DNA of 64,000 nucleotides from Cognatiluteimonas profundi (GTDB taxonomy: Bacteria; Pseudomonadota; Gammaproteobacteria; Xanthomonadales; Xanthomonadaceae). The notes below the pieces were generated by a model, which saw nothing but the letters and a program-made list of their open reading frames with translations, had not been told where the DNA came from and did not search any database. Positions 56,199-64,000 of the stretch are shown here, in pieces. The translations under genes were made by a program, and so were the position numbers. The stretch is taken from the NCBI RefSeq assembly GCF_009792795.1, contig NZ_VKHQ01000002.1, positions 202,142 to 266,141 on the forward strand. Reading direction: 5' to 3'. Each line of letters opens with the position of its first letter. Position 1 is the first letter of the stretch.

Positions 56199-57413
56199 CT
56201 AGCGCATCGCGGTGGGCGGAGGCGGCATCCGCGCGGCGGCCGATTCCGGTGGCGGCGGCGGCGGGGGCGGCAGTGCAGGCAGCGCGATCGCCGCGGGTAC
56301 CGGTGGTGGTGGTGGCGGTGGCGATGCAGCGGTCGGCGGAGCCGGCGCGGCGGGTGGCGGCGGTGGTGCGGACAGCGCGATTGTCGCGGGAACCGGCGGC
56401 GATGGCGGTACAGCGATGGGCGGTGCCGGCGCAGCGGGCGGCGGCGGTGGCTTGCTGCCATCGATGCGCGTCAACAGCATCGCATGCACCGGATTGGCCG
56501 CAGGCACGTCGATCACCGGCCGCGACGGTTGCGAGGCCCAGGCCGCGAAGCCCGCCCCCAGGCTCAGCATCGCGACGAGCACGCTGCCGCCGATCCAGCG
56601 CGACAGTGATGGAACGGGTTGCGTGAGCATGGTGATTCTCTCCTTGAGTGGATGGCTGTATCCCCATTGGCAACCCAATGGCAGCGCTTGCGCCGCCAAC
56701 TGGGTCTTGAACATGGCCTCGCCATACGCGCGACGCGACAGCGGATGGCGTGCGACGACGCGCAGGTCGCAGGCCAGCTCCTGGTCCTGGCGGAAATGAC
56801 GCACGGCCACATGCAGCAGCGGGTTGAACCAGAACACGCAGCGCAGCGCGGTGGCCAGCGCGTTGGCATGCAGGTCGCCATGGACGATATGGGAACGCTC
56901 GTGCGCCAGCAGCAACGCGCACTGCTCGCTGTCGTAGCGCACGTCGAAATCCGAAGGCAGCGCGATGACCGGTCGCAGGAGCCCGAACGCCGCCGGCAGT
57001 CCGTCGACGGAATCCGCAACCCGCAGTCCGTCGGGGCGGCGATGCAGCTTGCCCAGGCCGCTGCGGAAGGCGTGCTGCTGCCGCGCGAACCAGATCGCGG
57101 CGCACATCGCCCCCAGCAGCCAGGTCCCCAGCAGCCACGGGCCGGGCGCGACGGCCACCTGCTGAACCACGACGTGTGCCGCAAGCGGCGTCGCGGCAAG
57201 ACGCTGCCCGACCTGGATCGTCGTCACCGGCACCGTGGCCGCGGGCAACAACACGGCGATCGCAGCCATCGGCACCATCAGCCATGCCGAGTAGGCCACG
57301 GCCGCGCCGAAGGCCATGCGCAACCGCCGCCGCAACAGCAGCACCAGCGTCACTGCGCCGGTTGTCGCCAGCGCGGTCTCGAGCAAGACCTGCAGCGTGT
57401 CAGCGATGCCCAT
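56199..57413 (-). CDS. M56-family (BlaR1-like) membrane peptidase with proline-rich tail
   Basis: A 404-aa sensor-protease. Membrane helices span about 10-28, 35-60, 92-110 and 297-317. The zinc motif HERSH lies at 171-175, with a third acid in QDQELACDLR near 212. The tail after residue 335 is about 70 residues, almost all Pro and Ala. It is built from two near repeats starting PPPPPAAPAPP and each passing PVPA-x-IAL, plus a partial third. No penicillin-binding domain is present, so it does not sense beta-lactams like BlaR1. The start overlaps blaI by 14 bases. It should cleave the BlaI partner on an envelope signal. Confidence 0.9.
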   Translation of the reverse strand: MGIADTLQVLLETALATTGAVTLVLLLRRRLRMAFGAAVAYSAWLMVPMAAIAVLLPAATVPVTTIQVGQRLAATPLAAHVVVQQVAVAPGPWLLGTWLLGAMCAAIWFARQQHAFRSGLGKLHRRPDGLRVADSVDGLPAAFGLLRPVIALPSDFDVRYDSEQCALLLAHERSHIVHGDLHANALATALRCVFWFNPLLHVAVRHFRQDQELACDLRVVARHPLSRRAYGEAMFKTQLAAQALPLGCQWGYSHPLKERITMLTQPVPSLSRWIGGSVLVAMLSLGAGFAAWASQPSRPVIDVPAANPVHAMLLTRIDGSKPPPPPAAPAPPIAVPPSPPVPATIALSAPPPPPAAPAPPTAASPPPPPPPVPAAIALPALPPPPPPPPESAAARMPPPPTAMR

Positions 57414-57771
57414 CGTCGATCTCCTCGAGCAGCTTGCGCAGTTCGGCGATGTCCTTGCGGCTGAGCTTGCGGTGCTCGCTGAAGTGGGCGACCAGTGGCG
57501 CCACGCGGCCATCGAACAGGCGCTCGAGCAGCCCCTGGCTCTCGCCCAGCATCCAGGCCTGGCGCTGCAGCACCGGCGAATACAGGTAACGGCGACCGTC
57601 CTTGCTGGCGCGGATCGCGCCCTTCTTCAGCAGGCGGTTGAGCAGGGTCTTGATCGTGGCTTCCTGCCACTGCCGGCTGTCGGCCAGCGCGGCGACGACG
57701 TCCTCGGCCGCCAGCGGCTGCTGGCGCCAGAGGACGTCCATGACGGCGGATTCGGCTTCACTGATCTGCAT
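57400..57771 (-). CDS. BlaI/MecI-family repressor
   Basis: A 123-aa winged-helix repressor. It starts QISEAESAVMDVLWRQQPLAAEDVV, and its recognition helix lies in QWQEATIKTLLNRLLKKGAI, with the wing KDGRRYLYSPVL. The C-terminal half forms the dimer and cleavage helices (FSEHRKLSRKDIAELRKLLEEI). It is co-transcribed with and overlaps the M56 protease gene. Two matching inverted repeats stand directly before its start codon, which points to autorepression. No beta-lactamase gene is nearby. Confidence 0.95.
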   Translation of the reverse strand: MQISEAESAVMDVLWRQQPLAAEDVVAALADSRQWQEATIKTLLNRLLKKGAIRASKDGRRYLYSPVLQRQAWMLGESQGLLERLFDGRVAPLVAHFSEHRKLSRKDIAELRKLLEEIDDGHR

Positions 57772-57772
57772 C

Positions 57773-57788
57773 GATTACGTCCGTAAAC
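57773..57788 (-). promoter_or_regulatory. BlaI operator 1
   Basis: GATTAC-GTCC-GTAAAC (plus-strand reading), a five-of-six-base inverted repeat one base from the blaI start codon. Its core resembles BlaI/MecI sites with TTAC half-sites. Confidence 0.75.
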
Positions 57789-57798
57789 CTTTCCGGCA

Positions 57799-57825
57799 GA
57801 TTACGCCTGTAATCGCCGCTGTCAA
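57799..57825 (-). promoter_or_regulatory. BlaI operator 2 inside the blaI promoter
   Basis: GATTAC-GCCT-GTAATC (57799-57814) is a perfect inverted repeat. On the minus strand TTGACA (57820-57825) is a consensus -35, with a -10-like TAATCT at 57798-57803, so the operator fills the spacer. Its centre is 26 bases from that of operator 1. Confidence 0.78.
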
Positions 57826-57855
57826 GCGGGTCCGGTAACGGAGATGGCGGGTCAC

Positions 57856-58464
57856 CTAACGGCGCGAGACGTGGATGTGGCCGGGCACATGCCAGCGCCA
57901 TGGCGCATCGACCGCATGGCGGATGCCGATGCGCGGCCCGACCGCGGGCTCCGCGGGCGGCGGGACGCCGTCGTCGACGATGCCGATGCCGCCACTGCCG
58001 GTCACCAGGTCGATGCCATCCTGCCGGCGGTCGATGCCGAAGGCCTGGCACAGGCGCGCGGGGCCGCTGCACAGGTCGCGATCGCGCTTCGCCGCCGGCC
58101 TCGCCTCGCGCATGCGCTCCAGGCCCGCAAGCGGTTCGGCGGCGCGCAACAACACGCCGACCCCGACACCGTCCTCGCCGCAGACGGTGTTGCAGCAGTA
58201 GTGCATGCCGTAGGTGAAGTACACATACATCATGCCGGGCGGACCGAACATCACCGCGTTGCGGGCGGTCCTGCCCCGATAGGTGTGCGCGGCCGCATCG
58301 TCGGCGCCGCAATAGGCCTCGACCTCGACGATGCGCGCGCGACGGCCGTCGGCGGATGCCAGCACCTTGTTGAGCAGTTCCGGCGCGACCTCGCGGGGAT
58401 CGCGCCGGTAGAACGCGCGCGGCAGGCGCGTGTCGCGATCCCGCGTTGCCGGCAAACCCACCAT
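57856..58464 (-). CDS. mpg: DNA-3-methyladenine glycosylase (AAG/Mpg type)
   Basis: A 202-aa base-excision repair enzyme that removes alkylated purines. RAFYRRDPREVAPELLNKVL is the N-terminal signature. The catalytic Glu lies in IVEVEAYCGADDAAAHTYRGRTARNAVMFGPPGMMYVYFTYGMHYCCN, together with the Tyr that is inserted into the helix. CSGPARLCQAFGID and PRIGIRHAVDAPWRW follow. The start at 58464 lies 2 bases after the transketolase stop; the frame further upstream runs inside tkt and is not coding. Confidence 0.93.
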   Translation of the reverse strand: MVGLPATRDRDTRLPRAFYRRDPREVAPELLNKVLASADGRRARIVEVEAYCGADDAAAHTYRGRTARNAVMFGPPGMMYVYFTYGMHYCCNTVCGEDGVGVGVLLRAAEPLAGLERMREARPAAKRDRDLCSGPARLCQAFGIDRRQDGIDLVTGSGGIGIVDDGVPPPAEPAVGPRIGIRHAVDAPWRWHVPGHIHVSRR

Positions 58465-58466
58465 CC

Positions 58467-60458
58467 TCAGCGCAGCGATCGCGCCACTGCGACCACGTTG
58501 TCGACGGTGAATCCGAAATGCGGCATCAGCGCCTCGATCGGCGCCGACGCACCAAAGCTGTCGATGCCGACGACGCCGCCGTCCAGGCCGACGTACTTGC
58601 GCCAGAAATCGCTGACGCCCGCTTCGATCGCGACGCGCCTGCGGCACGCGTCGGGCAGCACGGCTTCGCGATACGCCGCTTCCTGCCGGTCGAACACGTC
58701 GGTCGACGGCATCGACACCACGCGCACGCCGTCGCCGAGCTGCGCGGCCGCCTGCATGGCGAGGCCGACTTCGGATCCGGTGGCGATGAGGATCATCTGC
58801 GGCGCGCCGACGGAATCGCGCAGCACGTAACCACCGCGCGCGATGTCGGCCACCTGCCGCTCGTTGCGCGCCTCGTGCGCGAGGTTCTGCCGCGAGAACA
58901 CCAGGCAGCTCGGGCCGTCGCGGCGCTCGATGGCCGCGCGCCAGCAGACCGCGGATTCGACCGCGTCGCAGGGGCGCCAGACATCGTTGTGCGGGATGTG
59001 GCGCAACGCCGCCAGGTGCTCGATCGGCTGGTGGGTCGGGCCGTCCTCGCCAAGGCCGATCGAGTCATGCGTGTAGACATGGATCGCGTGCGCGCCCATC
59101 AGCGCGCTCATGCGCACCGCATTGCGCGCGTAGTCGCTGAAGACCAGGAAGGTCGCGTCGTAGGGGATGAAGCAGCCGTGCAGCGCCAGGCCGTTGCTGA
59201 TCGCCGTCATCGCGAATTCGCGCACGCCGAAATAGATGTAGTTGGCATCCGCGTCTTCGCTGACGACCGACTTGCTGCCCTTCCACAGCGTCAGGTTGGA
59301 ATGCGCCAGGTCGGCCGAGCCGCCGATCAGCTCGGGCAGCAGTGGCGCGTAGGCCTCGATCGCCAGCTGCGATGCCTTGCGCGACGCGATGTTGGGACCT
59401 TCGGCCTGCAGGCGCGCGATGTAGGCATCGGCCTGCGCCGCGAAGTCATCCGGCAATTCGTTCCGCGAGCGCCGCACGAGCTCATCGGCGAGTTCCGGAT
59501 GGCGATGCGCGTAGGCGTCGAACACGTCGCCCCACTGGTGCTCGCGGACGAGTCCGGCGTCGCGGGCGCGCCACGCCAGGCGGATGTCCTCCGGGATCTC
59601 GAACGGTCCGTGCTGCCAGTTCAACGCAGCGCGCGTCGCCGCCACTTCGTCCTTGCCCAGCGGCGCGCCGTGGCTGGATTCCTTGCCGGCCTTGCCCGGA
59701 GATCCGAAACCGATCGTCGTGCGGCAGCAGACCAGCGTCGGCTTGTCCTGCGATTGCATCGCCGCCTCGATCGCGGCCTTGATGGCGACGGCGTCGTGAC
59801 CATCGACGCCGCGGATCACATTCCAGCCGTAGGCTTCGAAGCGTGCCGGCGTGTCGTCGGTGAACCAGCCCGCGACATTACCGTCGATGCTGATGTGGTT
59901 GTCGTCCCAGAATGCCACCAGCTTGTGCAGGCCCCAGGTGCCGGCCAGCGATGCGGCCTCGTGCGAGATGCCTTCCATCAGGCAGCCGTCGCCCATGAAC
60001 ACCCAGGTGCGGTGGTCGACGACGGCGAACTCGGGACGGTTGAACCGCTGCGCCAGCAGCTTCTCGGCCAGCGCCATGCCGACCGCGTTGGCGAAGCCCT
60101 GCCCCAGCGGCCCGGTGGTCGTCTCCACGCCGGGCGTCATGTGGTTTTCCGGATGACCCGGCGTCTTCGAACCGAGCTGGCGGAAATGCTTCAGCTCATC
60201 CAGCGGCAGGTCGTAGCCCGACAGGTGCAGCAGTGCGTACTGCAGCATCGAGCCGTGGCCGTTGGACAGGATGAAGCGGTCGCGGTTGAACCACTTGGGG
60301 TTGTTCGGATTGTGGTTGAGGTAATCGTTCCAGAGCACCTCGGCGATGTCCGCCATGCCCATCGGCATGCCCGGATGGCCGGACTTGGCGGCCTCCACCG
60401 CATCGATGGCGAGGAAACGGATGGCATTGGCAAGATCGCGGCGGCTGGGCGTCGTCAT
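58467..60458 (-). CDS. tkt: Transketolase
   Basis: A 663-aa thiamine-diphosphate enzyme of the pentose phosphate pathway. [17 protein letters not shown] contains a TPP-site His. [22 protein letters not shown] is the TPP/metal motif, [15 protein letters not shown] follows, and the pyrimidine domain has [32 protein letters not shown] and [12 protein letters not shown] are the C-terminal marks. The length matches E. coli TktA (663). ATG 60458 was chosen over the longer frame. It ends two bases before the glycosylase gene, so they may be co-transcribed. Confidence 0.97.
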   Translation of the reverse strand: MTTPSRRDLANAIRFLAIDAVEAAKSGHPGMPMGMADIAEVLWNDYLNHNPNNPKWFNRDRFILSNGHGSMLQYALLHLSGYDLPLDELKHFRQLGSKTPGHPENHMTPGVETTTGPLGQGFANAVGMALAEKLLAQRFNRPEFAVVDHRTWVFMGDGCLMEGISHEAASLAGTWGLHKLVAFWDDNHISIDGNVAGWFTDDTPARFEAYGWNVIRGVDGHDAVAIKAAIEAAMQSQDKPTLVCCRTTIGFGSPGKAGKESSHGAPLGKDEVAATRAALNWQHGPFEIPEDIRLAWRARDAGLVREHQWGDVFDAYAHRHPELADELVRRSRNELPDDFAAQADAYIARLQAEGPNIASRKASQLAIEAYAPLLPELIGGSADLAHSNLTLWKGSKSVVSEDADANYIYFGVREFAMTAISNGLALHGCFIPYDATFLVFSDYARNAVRMSALMGAHAIHVYTHDSIGLGEDGPTHQPIEHLAALRHIPHNDVWRPCDAVESAVCWRAAIERRDGPSCLVFSRQNLAHEARNERQVADIARGGYVLRDSVGAPQMILIATGSEVGLAMQAAAQLGDGVRVVSMPSTDVFDRQEAAYREAVLPDACRRRVAIEAGVSDFWRKYVGLDGGVVGIDSFGASAPIEALMPHFGFTVDNVVAVARSLR

Positions 60459-60652
60459 GGGGTCCGGATGGGTTCGAGGCGGACGCACGGCATCCGCGGG
60501 GCGGCACCGGCCTGGCGGCGGGCGCGGCTATTGTCCCATCCGGTCGCCGCGCTGTCGCGCCACGAAGCCGCCGAGCGCGGCGGGCGACGGCTCGTGATGG
60601 CGTGCTGACACCACCAGGCATAGGCTTCCCTCGTCCCCAGGAGGCCCCGCCC

Positions 60653-61282
60653 ATGGCCCCACGCTCCGCCCTGCTGGCCGCCGCATTGGCCCTGTCCGCC
60701 CTGTCGCCGCAGGCCCTGGCGGCGGGTGGCCCCTTCGGCATCGACCATCGCGTCAATTACGACAACTCGGGGATCTGGAAGCGCAGCTACCAGAAGGACC
60801 TCGCCGCGGGTGCCGCGTTGACCGTCGTCGGCGGCGCGCTGTTCGGCAACAGCGACTCCCGGCTCGGGCACACCTTCGACCAGGCGCTGGACTCCATGGT
60901 CCTGACCGCCGCGACCACCAGCGTGATGAAGGTGGCCTTCTCGCGCGAGCGTCCGAGCGAGACCAACGACCCCAACCGCTTTTTCCAGGGCGGCTCACAT
61001 CGAAGCTTCCCCAGCGGTGAAGTCGCCGAGATCAGCGCCATCGTCACGCCCTTCATCGCCGAATACCGCCAGGACCATCCGGCGGTCTACGCCCTTGCGC
61101 TGCTACCCGCCTACGACGCCGTCGCGCGGGTCAAGGTCCAGGGTCATTGGCAGAGCGATGTCCTGGTCGGTGCCGCGGTGGGCGTCGCCTGGGGGCTGTA
61201 TGCGCACCATCGCAGGACGCCGCTGATCATGGGGCTGCTTCCCGGCAACGGCTTGATGGTCGGGTACTCGCGCCGGTTCTGA
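60653..61282 (+). CDS. PAP2-family phosphatase-like protein
   Basis: A 209-aa exported or membrane-anchored protein with a signal sequence (1-24). The PAP2 motifs are partly kept: Lys93...Arg100-Pro101 (KVAFSRERP), PSGE at 120-123 and Arg159...His165...Asp169 (RVKVQGHWQSD). In the second motif the usual His of PSGH is Glu123, so the proton-donor position is altered. A classical phosphatidic acid or undecaprenyl-PP phosphatase activity is therefore uncertain. AGGAGG precedes the ATG. Confidence 0.88.
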   Translation: MAPRSALLAAALALSALSPQALAAGGPFGIDHRVNYDNSGIWKRSYQKDLAAGAALTVVGGALFGNSDSRLGHTFDQALDSMVLTAATTSVMKVAFSRERPSETNDPNRFFQGGSHRSFPSGEVAEISAIVTPFIAEYRQDHPAVYALALLPAYDAVARVKVQGHWQSDVLVGAAVGVAWGLYAHHRRTPLIMGLLPGNGLMVGYSRRF

Positions 61283-61325
61283 TGCAGCCACGGCCGGCGT
61301 CCATGCGCCGGCCACGACACGGACC

Positions 61326-62681
61326 TCAGCGACGGCCGGTGAGCAGGTCCTGTTGCGCCTCGGCGCGCGGTTCGGGCGCCATCGCCGGAACATCCACTTC
61401 GCCGCTGCGATGGGACACGACGACGGCCGTCGCCAGGTCGCCGGTGACATTCAGCGCCGTGCGGCACATGTCCAGGAAGGTGTTGACGCCGATGATGATG
61501 CCGATACCGGCAGGCGGCAGGCCGACGATGCCGCAGATCATCGCGATCACCGGCAGCGACCCGGACGGGATGCCGGCAGTGCCGATGCCGCCGAGGATGC
61601 ACAGCATCAGCACCATCAGCTGCTGCAGGAAGCCCAGGTGCAGGCCGAAGACCTGCGCCAGGAACAGCACGGTGACGCCTTCGAACAAGGCCGTGCCATG
61701 GTGGTTGGCCGACGCGCCGACGGTCAGCACGAAGCGCGACACCTTGCGCGGCAGGCCCAGGTTCTCCTCGGCCACGCGCAGGGTCACCGGCAGCGTCGCG
61801 GTCGACGAGGCGGTGGCGAACGCGGTGAGGGTCGCCTCCTGGCTTCCGCGGAAGAACGTGCGTACCGGCATGCCACCCATGTAGCGCACCCACAGCGGCA
61901 GCACCACGAACATGTGCAGCCCGATCGCCAGCAGCACGGTGGCGACGAACCAGCTCAGGCCGACGATGACGTCCCAGCCCAGTTGCGCGCACAGGGTGAA
62001 CATGAAGCAGGCGACCGCGTACGGGGCCAGCAGGATGAATAGTCCGATCAGGCGCATGCTGACTTCCAGCAGGCCCTGCAGCGCGTGCTTGAAAGCCTCG
62101 GTCGCCGGGCTCGGCGTCAGCACCAGGCCGATGCCGATCATCAGCGCGAAGAACACCACGCCCAGCGTCTGCTTGTCGTCGACCGCCGCCGCAAGCGGGT
62201 TGTGCGGGACGATGTTGACCAGCAACTGCAAGGCGTCGAGCTGGTGGCCGCTGGCGACGATGTCGCTCGCCTTCGCCGCATTGCTCGCCATCGCCTGCTG
62301 CACCAGCGCCGGGTCCAGGTGCAGGCCGGGCTGGATCAGGTTGACCATCACGAGGCCGATCGCGACCGCCATGCCGGTGACGGCCGCGGTGTACATCAGG
62401 GTCTTCCATCCCAACCGCCCGAGGCTGGCGATGTCGCCCAGCTCAGCCACGCCCAGCACCAGCGCCGAGAACATCAGCGGGATCACCAGCATGAACAGCA
62501 GGTTGAGGAACACCTGCCCGAGCGGCCGCGTGACATACGTGATCGCGTCGTGGGTCAGCGGGGCATCGGCAGCGTAAAAATGCGCGGCCAGCCCGACCAG
62601 CGCGCCGAGCACGAAGCCCAGCAGGACCCTGATATGGAGTGGCAGGCGCTTGCGCAAGGTGAGCGGTGGGGAATTCAGCAT
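61326..62681 (-). CDS. Dicarboxylate/amino acid:cation symporter (DAACS/GltP family)
   Basis: A 451-aa membrane transporter. RVLLGFVLGALVGLAAHF starts TM1. The serine-rich re-entrant loop is ATASSTATLPVTLRVAE. The TM7 NxxxD region and VNTFLDMCRTALNVTGD of TM8 bind substrate and cation. GGIGTAGIPSGSLPVIAM is the second hairpin. It takes up glutamate, aspartate or C4-dicarboxylates with Na+ or H+. The exact substrate is not determined. It lies alone and is divergent from the HAMP-array kinase gene. Confidence 0.94.
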   Translation of the reverse strand: MLNSPPLTLRKRLPLHIRVLLGFVLGALVGLAAHFYAADAPLTHDAITYVTRPLGQVFLNLLFMLVIPLMFSALVLGVAELGDIASLGRLGWKTLMYTAAVTGMAVAIGLVMVNLIQPGLHLDPALVQQAMASNAAKASDIVASGHQLDALQLLVNIVPHNPLAAAVDDKQTLGVVFFALMIGIGLVLTPSPATEAFKHALQGLLEVSMRLIGLFILLAPYAVACFMFTLCAQLGWDVIVGLSWFVATVLLAIGLHMFVVLPLWVRYMGGMPVRTFFRGSQEATLTAFATASSTATLPVTLRVAEENLGLPRKVSRFVLTVGASANHHGTALFEGVTVLFLAQVFGLHLGFLQQLMVLMLCILGGIGTAGIPSGSLPVIAMICGIVGLPPAGIGIIIGVNTFLDMCRTALNVTGDLATAVVVSHRSGEVDVPAMAPEPRAEAQQDLLTGRR

Positions 62682-62844
62682 GGGCTGGGTAGGCTGGACG
62701 GTGTCGCGAGCTTACATGACGCCCCTGCGCGGTCGGCACGACCGTGAAGGCCGCGTGCACGCAATCACGACATTCGATGAGCTACTTTGTCTTGAATCAT
62801 GCCTGCCCGGATAGCCGGCGCTGGCCGTTTCCAGGGGGCTTTGC

Positions 62845-64000
62845 TTGAGCGAAAACACGACCCGTCGCAGCCGCCGCGGAGCCGCGACCAACAACACCGA
62901 CGCGGCCATCGCCACGGCGACAATGGAAGCGGATCAACCGTCCCACGCAGCGACGCCGGTCCAGGCCGACCCGCTGCTGCAGCTGCTGGCAGCGATGCAG
63001 GACGTCAACGCCGGCGACTTCTCGGTGCAGTTGCCCATGTACTGGGACGGCATCCCCGGGAAGCTGGCGGAGGTCTTCAACAGGATCGTCAGCTCCAATC
63101 GTCGGCTGGCCGACGAGCTCGCGCGTGTCGGCCAGAAAGTCGGACGCGAAGGCCAGACCCGCCAGCGCGTGGTACCGGCCGACCGCCAGGGCGCATGGGC
63201 CGGAATGGAACACTCGGTCAACTGGCTGATCGACGACCTGGTGCGTCCAGTCGAAACCATGACCGAGGCGATGGCCGGCGTGGCCAAGGGCGACCTCACC
63301 CGCACGGTGCCGCTGGAAGCCGACGGCCGCCCGCTGCAGGGCGAGTTCCTGCGCTCGGCGAACATCGTCAACCGCATGATCGAGCAGATGAGCGAATTCT
63401 CGTCCGAGGTCACGCGCGTGGCGCTCGAGGTTGGCACCGCCGGCCTGCTCGGTGGCCAGGCCAAGGTCAAGGGCGTCTCCGGCGTCTGGAAGGACCTGAC
63501 CGACTCGGTCAACCAGATGGCCAACAACCTCACCGCGCAGGTGCGAAACATTTCCGAGGTGACGATCGCGGTCGCCAACGGCGACCTGTCGCGCAAGATC
63601 ACGGTGGACGTGCGCGGCGAGATCCTGCAGCTCAAGGAAGCCATCAACACGATGGTGGACCAGCTGCGCGGCTTCGCATCCGAGGTGACGCGCGTGGCGC
63701 GCGAAGTCGGTACCGAAGGCAAGCTCGGCGGCCAGGCGATCGTGCCCGGCGTTGCCGGCACGTGGAAGGATCTGACCGACTCGGTGAACTCGCTGGCGTC
63801 GAACCTGACGTCGCAGGTGCGCAACATCGCCGAAGTGACCACCGCTGTGGCCAAGGGCGACCTGTCGCGCAAGATCATCGTGGACGGGCGCGGCGAGATC
63901 CGCGCGCGGAAGGACAGGCTCAACACCATGGTGGACCGGCGCAATGGGTTCGCCGCGGAAGTCACGCGCGTGGCGCGCGAAGTCGGCACCGAGGGCAAGC
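62845..64000 (+). CDS. Multi-HAMP hybrid histidine kinase, 5' part (runs off the window)
   Basis: At least 385 codons are visible and open at the window edge. The likely start is TTG 62845, with AGGGGG seven bases upstream; ATG 62923 is an alternative. A TAG at 62812 closes the frame before that. After a disordered N-terminus come HAMP-type repeats of 92 codons at about 63541 and 63817, with an earlier 100-codon unit from 63241. Each has GDL(S/T)R and [29 protein letters not shown] text. Such arrays occur in cytosolic hybrid kinases related to Nik1 and to XAC-type sensors. There is no N-terminal membrane segment. Kinase domains would lie beyond the window. Confidence 0.85.
   Translation, partial: MSENTTRRSRRGAATNNTDAAIATATMEADQPSHAATPVQADPLLQLLAAMQDVNAGDFSVQLPMYWDGIPGKLAEVFNRIVSSNRRLADELARVGQKVGREGQTRQRVVPADRQGAWAGMEHSVNWLIDDLVRPVETMTEAMAGVAKGDLTRTVPLEADGRPLQGEFLRSANIVNRMIEQMSEFSSEVTRVALEVGTAGLLGGQAKVKGVSGVWKDLTDSVNQMANNLTAQVRNISEVTIAVANGDLSRKITVDVRGEILQLKEAINTMVDQLRGFASEVTRVAREVGTEGKLGGQAIVPGVAGTWKDLTDSVNSLASNLTSQVRNIAEVTTAVAKGDLSRKIIVDGRGEIRARKDRLNTMVDRRNGFAAEVTRVAREVGTEGK

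Noticed and set aside
58446..60608. A 720-codon plus-strand open frame opposite transketolase
   Set aside because: Shadow of tkt; no family features and no ribosome site.

Overview
The window looks like chromosomal DNA of a high-GC gammaproteobacterium of the Lysobacteraceae/Xanthomonadaceae group (Lysobacter or a close relative). The evidence is uniform high GC, an S-adenosylhomocysteine (SAH) riboswitch in front of ahcY-metF, a manganese (yybP-ykoY) riboswitch in front of a UPF0016 exporter, a GDSL autotransporter esterase, a VPS10/BNR exoprotein, class I aldolase, and a glycolytic cluster (fba, pyk, pgk, gapA, tkt) in dispersed order. I see no transposase, phage, plasmid or CRISPR signature. 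Nearly all of the sequence is coding, and the largest gap (331 bases, 14023-14352) is filled by a terminator and the ahcY leader. Calls rest on reading the sequence and on recalled family motifs; no database search was run.

Layout. 0-6.8 kb: gcvT, an SPFH/NfeD pair and an aldo/keto reductase on the minus strand; then a Mn riboswitch with its exporter, a diguanylate-cyclase-like protein with an altered active-site motif, and dusB. 6.9-16.7 kb: the activated-methyl cycle (metK, then ahcY-metF under an SAH riboswitch), interrupted by an unusual SDR protein and a secreted LolA-like/VPS10 pair. metK and ahcY share a 12-base motif upstream. 16.7-22.7 kb: two tandem secreted DUF4124-like paralogues, ilvE, a two-component system, and a rimB-rimK pair for S6 modification. 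22.8-32.4 kb: tRNA-Gly(CCC), an esterase autotransporter, thiS-thiG-trmB, an SLC13 transporter, a Rieske protein, a FAH hydrolase, mscL, a zinc-binding methyltransferase and an RlmB-like rRNA methyltransferase. 32.4-38.4 kb: a multidrug RND pump with its adaptor, cysteine synthase and a macrodomain protein.

38.5-47.6 kb holds glycolysis genes interleaved with a GNAT acetyltransferase, a group III truncated haemoglobin, a 7Fe ferredoxin, a GT39 transferase and an S1/P1 nuclease, with a REP-like repeat pair between fba and pyk. 47.6-56.2 kb is the most interesting part: a divergent sulfide-detoxification locus. On the minus strand sqr, a DUF2892 protein, an adaptor lipoprotein, an RND permease and trxC are almost fused by overlaps. 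On the plus strand lie a thiol-sensing ArsR repressor, a persulfide-dioxygenase-like enzyme and a TauE exporter. An FNR-like box and an AT-rich operator candidate sit between them. SQR, dioxygenase and TauE make a familiar sulfide -> persulfide -> sulfite -> export route. The dedicated RND pump and thioredoxin do not fit that route and are the best candidate here for undescribed biology.

56.2-64 kb: a BlaI/M56 sensor pair with two matched operators but no beta-lactamase, a 3-methyladenine glycosylase, transketolase, a PAP2 protein, a dicarboxylate symporter, and the start of a histidine kinase with tandem HAMP repeats that runs off the window.
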